A DNA stretch of 64,000 nt from CAKSQF01 sp964569225 (GTDB lineage: Bacteria; Bacillota; Clostridia; Oscillospirales; CAG-272). The stretch spans positions 1 through 64,000 of the forward strand of contig CAZMTU010000001.1 of the NCBI GenBank assembly GCA_964569225.1. Direction: 5' to 3'. The notes beneath the pieces are model-generated. The model saw only the letters and a program-made list of their open reading frames with translations, was not told the DNA's origin and did not search any database. Within the stretch, counting starts at the first letter, position 1, and each line of letters starts with the position of its first letter. Positions 41,487-50,700 of the stretch are shown piece after piece. The position numbers were made by a program, and so were the translations under genes.

Positions 41487-43835
41487 ATGGAATTTCGGAT
41501 TAAAGCCAAAGAGCGACTGGAAGCGCTGCAAAAAAAGGCGGACGCTACTGTATCAGCGCTCCTTGGACGGGAAAGCGCGGCGCTGGATGAAGAAGATGCC
41601 GCGCGTTTGCGCCGAAGGGCGGCTGTTTGCGCGTTATGGTGTGGCGCGGGATTTTTGCTGCAAGGCGCGTCTGCTCTTTTTGGAACCTATCCGTTTGGAT
41701 TAGCGCTGCTTAGCGCGGTCAGCCGCAGCGGGGCATTCTGTGTTTGGGCGGGGGCTGTGGCGGGCGCGTTGGCGACCGGTTCGTCGGCTGGAAGCAGCGC
41801 TTTTTGCTTTGTCGTGATTTTGTCTATGGTGCTGGGCGCGCGGATCCTGCTGTCCACTCACGGAGAAGAGGACAGTCCGCTGTTTGGCGAGCCGCTTCGG
41901 CTGAGGATCGCGGTCTGCACATTAGCCGCGTTTCTTGCGGGCATGTATACCGTAATTGTAGATCAATTCAACTTTCAAGGCATACTTACACTGCTCTTTG
42001 GACTGATCGCCTCTCCGGTTGCAGCCGCTTTGTTTTATTGCGGATTGGAAAGCGATCTTTCGCTTTCTCTTCGGGAAGTGGGACGCTGCGCGCTGCTCTA
42101 CGCGGTTATCTATGCTCTATCTGCTCATAGCCTGTTTGGACTTTCTCTAGCGCTTATTGCCTCCTCGCTGGTTATTTTGACCGCTGCGCTCAGCGGCGGC
42201 TTGGTGAGGGGCGTACTGGTAGGGCTGATCTGCGGACTGGCAAGCGGGCAGTCACCGCTGCTGTTAGCCATTGGCGGTCTTGCCGCAGGGGCGATCCGAA
42301 TGTTCGGCAGCGGCAGCGCCATGTTCTGCTATCTGGTGTTGACGGCAGGATTGAAAATTTGGGCGGATGGACTTTGGGGAGCGGTTCCGTTTATTGGGAA
42401 TTTGCTGTTTGGTTCATTAATTTTTCTTCCATTAGAAAAAACGGGCGTATTGGGGAAGCTGCATTTATTTCCCGCTGCAGAACAGCCGCAGATCACAGAA
42501 GAAACCCGTCGGGTTCAGGACGAAAAAAAGCTGCGGCGATTGGCAGGAGCGTTTGATGAGCTGTCCGCGTTGATGTTGAAGCTTTCCCAGCAGCTTCGGA
42601 ATCCGGGAGCAGGTGAAATGCGGGAACTGTGCGAAACAGTGTTTGAAAAGCATTGCCGCCGCTGCGCGCAAAATACCGTCTGCTGGCAGCAAGAATATGA
42701 AAGCACTCAAGAAGCAATAAATAAGTTGGCGGAACAAATTCCGTTGAAGGGAATGCCTGATCGAAAGGACCTGCCTTCTTACTTTATAGAGCGCTGTCAG
42801 AAAATCGATAAAATACTTGCCGATGTTGGCAAAAGTGTTACGGAGCTGATTGAGGGTGCTGTTTTGAGAGATCGTACAGAACTGTTCGCGCTGGATTACG
42901 AAGCCATTTCGGAACTGCTTCGGGCTTCCGCTGAGGATGACGGCGATCTTCAGCCGGATGATGAACTGCGGCAACTGTTTGCCGAGGCGGTTCGTCAAAT
43001 GGGCATTCAGGCGATCGGCTGCGGAGCATGGGGCAGACGGCAGAAAACGCTGATTGCTTCGGGCGTTACACTTTCCAGTATCAGTGACGCCGGTCGTGAG
43101 ATCAGGCAGAAGTTAGAGGAAAAGACCGGCTTGCTGCTGACTGATCCTGAGTTTAAGTTTGCCGGTGAAAGCGTTAGTATGCAGTTAAGCAGCCGGATGA
43201 AGCTGAAGCTCACCACTGCCCGCGCCAGCAGCGTTAAGGCGCATGAAGCGGTCAGCGGAGATATGGCGCGTTCCTTTCCATCCGATGCGGGGTTTGGCTA
43301 CGCCCTGATCTGTGACGGAATGGGCAGCGGACGTATAGCCGCCACCGCGGCACAGGTAAGCGCGGTCTTTTTAGAGAAAATGCTTGGTGCAGGAAACGCG
43401 AAATCGGTAACGCTGAAGCTGCTGTCTAATTTTATCCGGGGCAGATCAGAGGAATGTCATTGTACAGTGGATCTGCTGGAAGTCGATCTTTACACCGGCA
43501 GCGCCAGCTTTATCAAATGCGGCGCGTCTCCCTCATATGTTTTGCGGGACGGAAATATTTTCAAAATAGATGTCAGCAGTATGCCGCTTGGACTAACCAG
43601 AGAAATCAACGCGGAGGAAATCGGAATGGTTTTGAGAGAAGGGGATGTGATTCTGCAAACCTCCGACGGAGTAGCGGGCTGCTTAGAGGATGCGCTTTGG
43701 CTGCCTGAGCTGCTGGCGTCCCTTGCCGGAAAGGGCGTACAGGAGATCGCTGGCGCTATCCATTCCCGTACGCTTGCCGAAAATGGCAGCGGAGATGACA
43801 TTAGCATTTTGGTTACCCGTGTGGAGGGCGTTTAA
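41487..43835 (+). CDS. spoIIE: Stage II sporulation protein E-like phosphatase
   Basis: A 782-residue membrane phosphatase. The N-terminal 50 residues are cytosolic, then about ten transmembrane helices reach residue 320. A central regulatory region follows, with a Cys-rich CETVFEKHCRRCAQNTVCW segment, and a C-terminal PP2C domain (about 590-782). PP2C motifs include GYALICDGMGSG, VDLLEVDLYTGSASFIKCGAS, GDVILQTSDGVAGC and NGSGDDISILV. SpoIIE dephosphorylates SpoIIAA, activating sigma-F in the forespore, and interacts with FtsZ. AAGGAAGGATGAAGGA lies upstream. The organism is thus probably spore-forming. Confidence 0.92.
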   Translation: MEFRIKAKERLEALQKKADATVSALLGRESAALDEEDAARLRRRAAVCALWCGAGFLLQGASALFGTYPFGLALLSAVSRSGAFCVWAGAVAGALATGSSAGSSAFCFVVILSMVLGARILLSTHGEEDSPLFGEPLRLRIAVCTLAAFLAGMYTVIVDQFNFQGILTLLFGLIASPVAAALFYCGLESDLSLSLREVGRCALLYAVIYALSAHSLFGLSLALIASSLVILTAALSGGLVRGVLVGLICGLASGQSPLLLAIGGLAAGAIRMFGSGSAMFCYLVLTAGLKIWADGLWGAVPFIGNLLFGSLIFLPLEKTGVLGKLHLFPAAEQPQITEETRRVQDEKKLRRLAGAFDELSALMLKLSQQLRNPGAGEMRELCETVFEKHCRRCAQNTVCWQQEYESTQEAINKLAEQIPLKGMPDRKDLPSYFIERCQKIDKILADVGKSVTELIEGAVLRDRTELFALDYEAISELLRASAEDDGDLQPDDELRQLFAEAVRQMGIQAIGCGAWGRRQKTLIASGVTLSSISDAGREIRQKLEEKTGLLLTDPEFKFAGESVSMQLSSRMKLKLTTARASSVKAHEAVSGDMARSFPSDAGFGYALICDGMGSGRIAATAAQVSAVFLEKMLGAGNAKSVTLKLLSNFIRGRSEECHCTVDLLEVDLYTGSASFIKCGASPSYVLRDGNIFKIDVSSMPLGLTREINAEEIGMVLREGDVILQTSDGVAGCLEDALWLPELLASLAGKGVQEIAGAIHSRTLAENGSGDDISILVTRVEGV

Positions 43836-43860
43836 AAAATGACTTATTTTATGGAAAAGG

Positions 43861-43894
43861 GATGCCGTATGGAAAATGCGGCATCTCCTTTTCT
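43861..43894 (+). terminator. Terminator of spoIIE-like gene
   Basis: Arms GATGCCG/CGGCATC, 11-nt loop, then TCCTTTTCTTT. The rest of the gap to 44178 holds no supported gene. Confidence 0.7.
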
Positions 43895-44178
43895 TTGAAT
43901 CAGACTCGCTTAATCCGCTTAATTAATAAGGCTTGTGAAAGCCGGACAAATGCTCGTCCGGTTGGGAAGGTATGATAACCGCTTTTACACCGTATATTCG
44001 CTGACGCGATTCTTAATAAAAATACACGGAATTTTAGTTAGTGTAAGCAGGGATTGTTTGGGATTTTGAAAATACTTGACTATCCGCATAGCCTGTTTGC
44101 CGGGCAGACTGTTGAATGGGTTCAGACGGGGGAAATGCTTAGAAGCATTTGGGGCAAGCGGGAAAAGCAAATTTTCCG

Positions 44179-44210
44179 AAAAAAATAGAGCGCTTCCGAA
44201 GAAGCGCTCT
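44179..44210 (-). terminator. Terminator of PTS IIC gene
   Basis: On the minus strand AGAGCGCTTC-TTCG-GAAGCGCTCT, a perfect stem with a UUCG tetraloop, is followed by ATTTTTTT. Confidence 0.92.
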
Positions 44211-44217
44211 TGTCTGA

Positions 44218-45324
44218 TTAAACATCAATTTTCATATCGCCGGTTTTGACCCAGCCGATCCTGCGCAGAATTTCATTGAATATAAATGATAGGATCGCGG
44301 GGAGGACAATGCAAAGCAGCAGAACACCAATCCATGCGTTTGCCGACCAGTTCATATCAATCAAAATCTGCCAAGGGGAGAGCAAGCCGCAGGTACCCAT
44401 GCCCGCGTTTACTCCGGAGCAGTGAAGTTTGAAGATCATTGTGGAAAGCGGACCGCAGATAGCAGCCGCAAGCGTAGGCGCGATCCAAATCTGAGGGCGG
44501 CGGCAAATATTGCCCATTTGAAGCATAGAGGTTCCAAGTCCCTGTGCAACCAATCCGCCCCATTTGTTTTCCCGAAAGGAGATTACTGCAAAGCCAACCA
44601 TTTGACAACAGCATCCGACCGCCGCTGCGCCTGCGGCCAGCATCAGCGTCTGTGACAGTGTTTCGCCGGACGCGGCGGTGAAGATCATGGCGCACAGTGC
44701 CGCACTGGAAATCGGAAGCGTCAGCACCATTCCCACAATGACCGCAAGCAGAATCCCCATAATAAGCGGTGCTCTGCCGGTCGCATACTCAATAAACAAC
44801 CGGAGATAGTAGATCAGTCTTGCAACCCAGGGGCAGAGCAGCCATGTTGCGCCGTAGCCTACAATAAGCGTAACGGCGGGTGTGACCAAAATATCAATTT
44901 TGGTGGTTTTAGATACCAGTTTACCAAATTCGCAGGCAAACAGCACCGCAATAAAGGAGCCAGCCGGTCCTGCCGAATAGCTTCCGCCCGCAATCGCTGT
45001 TGTAAACATACCGCCCATTGCGCCAATGGCCGCGCAGGCATAAGTTACTAACGGCGGGGCTTTTAGCTTGCAGGCAATGGCTACGCCGATCGCACCGCCG
45101 TATACATACGGTGAGGAGGCGTAGGCTGCGATCACATGAAACAGATCAGTGGTACTGTCCGCAAAGAAAGCATTTCCCAATGCCTTAAAAATGGTTCCGA
45201 TCAGCAGTGTGGCGAACAGTCCCAGCGCCATTGCGCCCATGGCGTCAATAAAGTACACCTTAGCGCTGATTCGGATCTGCTTCCGTTCAAGGAAGGCTTT
45301 GATTTTGCCCAGTTTAGTTGTCAT
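44218..45324 (-). CDS. PTS transporter subunit IIC-like protein (PTS_IIC_2 family)
   Basis: A 368-residue membrane protein with about ten hydrophobic helices. It matches the PF13303-type PTS IIC proteins: KVYFIDAMGAMALGLFATLLIGTI near residue 22, YVYGGAIGVAIACKLKAPP, a central ALCAMIFTAASGE, and GVNAGMGTCGLLSPWQILIDM near 310. No IIA, IIB or HPr gene is adjacent, so whether it works as a PTS component or as an independent channel is open. The substrate is unknown. GGAGAAAGAG precedes the start, and a GC-rich hairpin lies in the leader near 45370-45405. Confidence 0.82.
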   Translation of the reverse strand: MTTKLGKIKAFLERKQIRISAKVYFIDAMGAMALGLFATLLIGTIFKALGNAFFADSTTDLFHVIAAYASSPYVYGGAIGVAIACKLKAPPLVTYACAAIGAMGGMFTTAIAGGSYSAGPAGSFIAVLFACEFGKLVSKTTKIDILVTPAVTLIVGYGATWLLCPWVARLIYYLRLFIEYATGRAPLIMGILLAVIVGMVLTLPISSAALCAMIFTAASGETLSQTLMLAAGAAAVGCCCQMVGFAVISFRENKWGGLVAQGLGTSMLQMGNICRRPQIWIAPTLAAAICGPLSTMIFKLHCSGVNAGMGTCGLLSPWQILIDMNWSANAWIGVLLLCIVLPAILSFIFNEILRRIGWVKTGDMKIDV

Positions 45325-45438
45325 TTTTTCTCTTTCTCCGCCGCCAAAAAGAAAATCTGAAAAAGTGCGGGCTTGCCTGCGGCGGCAGGCACTAATCCCC
45401 GAGGGTGATCTTTTTCGTAAATTTTAGTCATTATATAA

Positions 45439-45467
45439 ATTATAACCGTAATTCTTTTTGGTGTCAA
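45439..45467 (-). promoter_or_regulatory. Promoter of the PTS IIC-like gene
   Basis: On the minus strand TTGACA (45462-45467), 17 nt and TATAAT (45439-45444). The leader is about 110 nt and carries a hairpin with arms GCCTGC/GCAGGC, a possible regulatory site. Confidence 0.8.
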
Positions 45468-45521
45468 TAGTGATTTCAACCAAAAAATACTGATGTTTGT
45501 CGATTTTATTTCCAAAAAACA

Positions 45522-45550
45522 TTGACAATTTCTAAGCAATGTGGTATAAT
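45522..45550 (+). promoter_or_regulatory. Promoter of the mgsA-like gene
   Basis: TTGACA (45522-45527), 17 nt and TATAAT (45545-45550), divergent from the PTS promoter. Confidence 0.82.
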
Positions 45551-45613
45551 GTGATTTGTAAAAAGATAAAAATGGACAAATATCCCGATTATTTTTTGAA
45601 AGGAAATCAGATC

Positions 45614-46036
45614 ATGGAAATTGCAATCATAGCCGATGATACTAAAAAGGAACTCATGACGGAATTTTGTATCGCCTACTGCGGCATACTTAGTAAGCAT
45701 TCCCTGTGCGCAACCTCTGTCACCGGCAAATATATTTCCGAAGCCACCGGATTGCAGATTGAGCGCATGATGGCCGGTTCGCAGGGCGGAGCTGAACAAA
45801 TCTCACTGCGCATCGCGTACAATGAAATCGACCTTCTTCTCTTTTTCCGTGACACAGCGACCAAAATTCAGCCTAACGAAATCGATAACGATCTGCTTCG
45901 GATGTGCGATATGTACAATATTCCGGTTGCTACCAATATTGCTACCGCGGAAGTGTTGGTCCGGGCGCTGGACAGAGGCGATCTTGACTGGCGTGAAATC
46001 GTAAATCCTAAAAACAATAAGCGTAAAAGGCTTTAA
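45614..46036 (+). CDS. Methylglyoxal synthase-like protein with altered active site
   Basis: A 140-residue MGS-like domain protein. The N-terminus MEIAIIADDTKKELMTEFC and the later NIPVATNIATAEVLV match methylglyoxal synthases. However, the catalytic block GGDQQ (Asp 71 in E. coli) is GGAEQ here, and the block PHDPD (His 98 and Asp 101) is replaced by QPNEID. The enzyme normally converts dihydroxyacetone phosphate to methylglyoxal. With those residues absent, catalysis is doubtful and a ligand-binding regulatory role is possible. ATG 45614 has AAAGGAAA upstream. Pyruvate kinase follows after a terminator. Confidence 0.82.
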   Translation: MEIAIIADDTKKELMTEFCIAYCGILSKHSLCATSVTGKYISEATGLQIERMMAGSQGGAEQISLRIAYNEIDLLLFFRDTATKIQPNEIDNDLLRMCDMYNIPVATNIATAEVLVRALDRGDLDWREIVNPKNNKRKRL

Positions 46037-46049
46037 TTTTTGTGCCTTG

Positions 46050-46082
46050 AGCGCCTTTTACATCGGTAAAAGGCGCTGTTTT
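46050..46082 (+). terminator. Terminator of the mgsA-like gene
   Basis: Arms AGCGCCTTTTAC/GTAAAAGGCGCT with loop ATCG, then GTTTT. Confidence 0.88.
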
Positions 46083-46125
46083 ACTGTTTTAACCTGATTT
46101 TTCTATTTGTAATGAGGATACCAAT

Positions 46126-47556
46126 ATGAATAAAAATAATATTCAGACCAAAATTGTCTGCACGATCGGTCCTGCCAGCAATAATGAGCAAACTATGGCG
46201 GCGCTAGTCAAAGCGGGCATGAATGTAGCCAGATTGAATTTCTCGCATAACTCTCATGAGGAGCATCTGAAATCGATTGAAATGCTTCGCGCGGTCCGAA
46301 GCAGGCTCCATGCCCCGCTTGCCATTCTGCTGGATACCAAAGGACCGGAAATCCGGCTGCGCACATTCAAGAACGGATCCGTTTTACTGCACAAGGGGGA
46401 TCACTTTACGCTGACTACCCGTGAGGTCGTTGGGGACGAGAAGATTTGTTCTGTTTCTTATGCCGATCTTCCTCATCAGGTTCCTGTCGGTACTGAAATT
46501 TTGATTGACGATGGCAAAATTCACTTGTGCGTTGAAGCAGTCACGGATACGGAAATTAATTGTACGGTAGAAAACGGCGGACCGCTTTCTAACCGAAAAT
46601 CTATTAATATTCCTAACGTGCATTTGGATTTGCCTTATTTGTCCCCTGCGGATGAAGCAGATCTGATTTTTGGCATTCAAAATGATGTGGATTTTATAGC
46701 CGCGTCATTTGTACGCTCTAAAGAGGATATTATTGCGCTTCGTAAGTTTATCAATTATCACGGCGGACACAAAATTCGCATTATTTCCAAAATTGAAAAT
46801 ATTGAAGGCGTAGAAAATTTTGATGATATTCTCGCTCATTCCGATGGAATCATGGTAGCTCGGGGAGATATGGGAGTAGAGGTGGCCTTTGAAAAGTTGC
46901 CCGGTATTCAGAAAAAATTTATCCGAAAATGCTATCTTGCCGGAAAAATGGTCATTACCGCCACTCAGATGCTGGAGTCAATGATTCATTCGCTTACGCC
47001 TACCCGTGCTGAGATTACCGATGTCGCAAATGCGGTTTTTGACGGGACCTCTGCCATCATGCTTTCGGGGGAAACGGCAGTGGGGGAAAATCCTGTGCAT
47101 GTTGTAGAAGTGATGGCGAAAATTGCCCGTCAGGCTGAACGCGATGCCTTTGAGATGGGTGCGTATCGGGGATTTCAGCATGAATGTGACTATACCAGTA
47201 CGACAAACGCCATCTGCGACGCGGCCTGTACTACCGCTTCCGATTTGGATGCGCAAGCCATTATTGCCGTAACAAAATCAGGTGAGACCGCCCGTCGGGT
47301 GTCGAAATTCCGTCCGAATGTGCCGATCGTAGCAGCCACGCCTGATGAGAAAACCTTTCATCAATTGGCGCTGTCATGGGGCGTATATCCTGTAATGGCG
47401 CTTGCCCAAAACGATACCGACAGCCTTTTCCGTCATGCCATTGATTGCGCTAAGCAGATTGATTTAGTAAATACAGGCGATAAGGTGGTTATTACCGGCG
47501 GCGTTCCGCTGAACATACCCGGCAATACCAATATTCTGAAGGTGCAGATCGTTTAA
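46126..47556 (+). CDS. pyk: Pyruvate kinase
   Basis: A 476-residue glycolytic enzyme that makes pyruvate and ATP from phosphoenolpyruvate and ADP. Seen are TKIVCTIGPASNN near residue 5, MNVARLNFSHNSHEEH, LLDTKGPEIRL, ISKIENIEGVENFDDIL (active-site Lys and metal-binding Glu), GIMVARGDMGVEV, and TATQMLESMIHSLTPTRAE. It is the ordinary short form, without the extra C-terminal PEP-utiliser-like domain found in some Firmicutes. It lies downstream of the mgsA-like gene, also tied to triose phosphate flow, but a terminator separates them. Confidence 0.96.
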   Translation: MNKNNIQTKIVCTIGPASNNEQTMAALVKAGMNVARLNFSHNSHEEHLKSIEMLRAVRSRLHAPLAILLDTKGPEIRLRTFKNGSVLLHKGDHFTLTTREVVGDEKICSVSYADLPHQVPVGTEILIDDGKIHLCVEAVTDTEINCTVENGGPLSNRKSINIPNVHLDLPYLSPADEADLIFGIQNDVDFIAASFVRSKEDIIALRKFINYHGGHKIRIISKIENIEGVENFDDILAHSDGIMVARGDMGVEVAFEKLPGIQKKFIRKCYLAGKMVITATQMLESMIHSLTPTRAEITDVANAVFDGTSAIMLSGETAVGENPVHVVEVMAKIARQAERDAFEMGAYRGFQHECDYTSTTNAICDAACTTASDLDAQAIIAVTKSGETARRVSKFRPNVPIVAATPDEKTFHQLALSWGVYPVMALAQNDTDSLFRHAIDCAKQIDLVNTGDKVVITGGVPLNIPGNTNILKVQIV

Positions 47557-47577
47557 AAAGCTTCAAGTAAATATATG

Positions 47578-47617
47578 AAATTCGGGAAGCCGCAGCTGGA
47601 TGGGGCTTCCCGAAATA
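47578..47617 (+). terminator. Terminator of pyk
   Basis: Arms TTCGGGAAGCC/GGCTTCCCGAA, 12-nt loop, then ATATATT, a weak U-tract. Confidence 0.7.
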
Positions 47618-47729
47618 TATTAATAACAGTTGATTGGGAATTACCCAAGGCTTTCTGTTATTAAAAACATTATAAAAGATATTTGTTTAAGGCTTGGGGC
47701 ATTTAGAAGGGGCGTTTTAGAAACATTGA

Positions 47730-47766
47730 GGGAGCCGCATTGACAACGCGGCTCCCTGTTTTTTTC
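47730..47766 (+). terminator. Second terminator between pyk and GH92 gene
   Basis: Arms GGGAGCCGC/GCGGCTCCC, 9-nt loop, then TGTTTTTTTT. It reads on the plus strand and backs up the pyk terminator. Confidence 0.8.
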
Positions 47767-47783
47767 GATAGGCTTTCCGAAAT

Positions 47784-50700
47784 TTATCCGTTGATTTTAT
47801 TCTTTTTCTTTTTTACAATAACAATTATGCAAACTGCTGCGACAATCAGAACTGCAGCGCCGATGCCGATCCAAAGCCATACGGAGGGGCTGTCAGTGGA
47901 ATTAGAAGCAGCCGGATCGTTGGAATTGCTCGGTTCCTCAGGTGTTCCGACGGAATTGATCGGCGTTAGTTCCGCATCCTTTGCGGAATAGCCCAAAAAT
48001 TCTATTTCCGCTACCTGCATACTGCTGCCGCCAAAGGTCAGACGGTAATAAAGATAAGTACCGGCGGTATCCTCAGGAATCGCAAAGGCGCGGGTGTAGG
48101 TATCCCAGTTAAAGGTAAGCTCGCTTCGGCTGTCCAGCAGCTTCCATGTAACGCCGTCATTGGAGGCTTCCAATGTCAGGGACGTGGGAGCTTTTTTGCT
48201 GGCGTTGCAGGTAACCGTATACATGCTGAGCTGTGAGGGAGTAGAAGAAGCATAAATAACGGAATCGCCATTGGAAACGGTCGCATAGGTTTTGCTGGTG
48301 TTGTCTGCCAGTTTGGAAATGCCTTCAATAGTGCTGTACAAACCGTTGGCGGCGCCGGGAGTAAATTCGCCTTGTACCTTTTTATAGCGGCTGGTCACCA
48401 AATCTTCAGCGGGGGTGGCAGCCGCGTCACCGGTAGTCAGGGATGTTGGCGTTTCAGAACAGCTCCAGTCAGAGGGCTGATCGCCCATCTTAAAGGAAAG
48501 CGTACCGCCTTCCATGAGGGTGGCATGATCAATGAAGCACTTATTGTAAGCTTCACCGTTCAGTGTTGCGGACTGGATGTATACATTATCCGCGGAATTA
48601 TTTTCTGCTATAATGACTAAATCTTTTCCGTTTTCCAAGTGAACGGTCGCTTTATCAAAGAGCGGAGAAGTAATTATATACTGACCGCTGCCCATATTCT
48701 GGGGATAAAGCCCCAGTGAGGAGAGAATGTACCAGCCGGACATTTCGCCGTTATCTTCGTCACCGCAGTAGCCCTGCCCAATCTCGCTGCCCACATAAAG
48801 TCTGGATAGTACATCCCGTGTCAGCGCCTGTGTTTTGTAAGGCTGACCGGCATATGCATACATGTAAGGAACGGCATGAGCGGGTTGATTGGAATGACCG
48901 TATTGACCCAGCCGAACCTCACGGGCTTCCACCATTTCGTGAATCGTACCTGTCTGCACCTTCTTCATAGAAGAGATGCTGTTGTCAAAGTATTCATCCA
49001 GCTTCTTTGCCAGTGCATCCTTTCCGCCTAACAGATTAGCAAGTCCTACGCCGTCATATACCGGTACAAACATCATGGTCCAGCCGTTGGTTTCAGTATA
49101 GTCACCCCACCACCAGGACGCGCTGTAATCGTCTCCGTATGACCAGCTTCCGGAAGCGTTTTTGCCCATAAGGAAGCCTACCTTTTCATTGTACATGTTT
49201 ACATAGAATTTGGCGCGATTGTAATAGTAAGCCGCTTCATCCTGATAGCCGAGCGCTTCTGACATTACGCCAATGCAGTAATCGGAGATGTAGTCCTCAA
49301 CTGTCCATGAGAAGCCGGAACCGGTGGCATTGGATACATATCCTATGAAGGGCGCCGTTTCATTTTCGGCGCGGCCGCCGTTCGTGGTATCTTGGGAAAC
49401 GGTAGACGCGTTGCGCAGCATTGATTCATAGGCGGTCTGATAGTCAAACTGTACGCCCTTTATGTAAGCGTCGGCAAAAATGATGTCCGAGCTGGTACCC
49501 AGCATGGAGTTGGCGCCGCCGGGAGCTACCCAACGGGGGATCCATCCGTTATCATTGTAGTGCTGGAGCAGCCCGTTCAGCAGATCGGTGTCGAGGGAGG
49601 GCGTGAGGAAGGCGTAAGCCGCCCAAGTGGTTCGGTAGGTATCCCAGAAACCGTTGTTTACATACAACTTGCCGGAGGTTTTTCTGCCGGTGTAAGGAGA
49701 GGCGTAAACCCATACAGGTTCCTCATTTGTGCCTTCATTTTCACTGTATAAATTGGGATAGGAGTAAAGCCTATACATATTGGAGTAGAAAGTGACCAGT
49801 TGAGTATAAGAAGCGCCCTCCAGTTCAATGATTCCGCAGACGTCATCCCAAGCCTTTTGCGCTTTTTCAAAAATACTGTCAAAGGTATCGGTTTCCGAAA
49901 ATTCCAACGCCATATTGCGCTGGGCCTGTTTCTGACTGATGAAAGAGGTAGTCAGCTTCATTGTCACTTCGGTGGTGCCGGCGGGGAAGGTAACGATACC
50001 GGTTTTAGTGCCCGATTTCTGGAAGGATTCGGGCTTTTGGTCGAATTGACCGTATACCTGCATGGTGGCGGAGCCATTATTGGTGTGGCTGCTGGAAGCG
50101 GTGAAAACGCCGCTCTCCTGAATGCTCAAACTGCCGGAAGCACGGACGCAGTCCAGTACGATATTTACATGCTCACTGTCTTTAGGAAAAGTAAACCGTA
50201 CATAAACACCATGAGTAGTGGGCGTCATTTCTACCTGAACGCCGTCCGCTTTACTGCCCTCGTCAAAGGTGACGCTGTAATAGTGCGCTTTGGCGATCTC
50301 ATTGGCGTGATCAAAGGAAGCGCCCAGATTATTAGCGGAGAGGTCGTCTGAGGTCATATTGTTAATATCTACAGAGGTATTGGCCATAAACTGCCATGTG
50401 CCGTAATCGCCTACCCATGTGGAAGGCACATGGGAAATACTGAACTGAGTGATCACCCGATTTTGATAGTGATAGGGTTGATTGGAGCCGGTTTCAGTTA
50501 CAGGGGTATAGAAATTAAAGCCGTTCGGCATGGTGCAGAAGGGAGTTGTCAGACCGCGGGAAAAGGTAGTGGTACAGTTGGTGCCCCGGGTGGTGCAGAT
50601 ATAATCGGAAAGATGTTCATAACTGACTGGCGCCTTGTCCTCAATGACAATATCGTCAAAATAGGCGAGAAATTTGGTTTTGGCAGTGGTAGAGTTCATG

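Noticed and set aside
44357..44695. 112-codon frame on the same strand inside the PTS gene
   Set aside because: It is an out-of-frame reading of conserved membrane-protein sequence.
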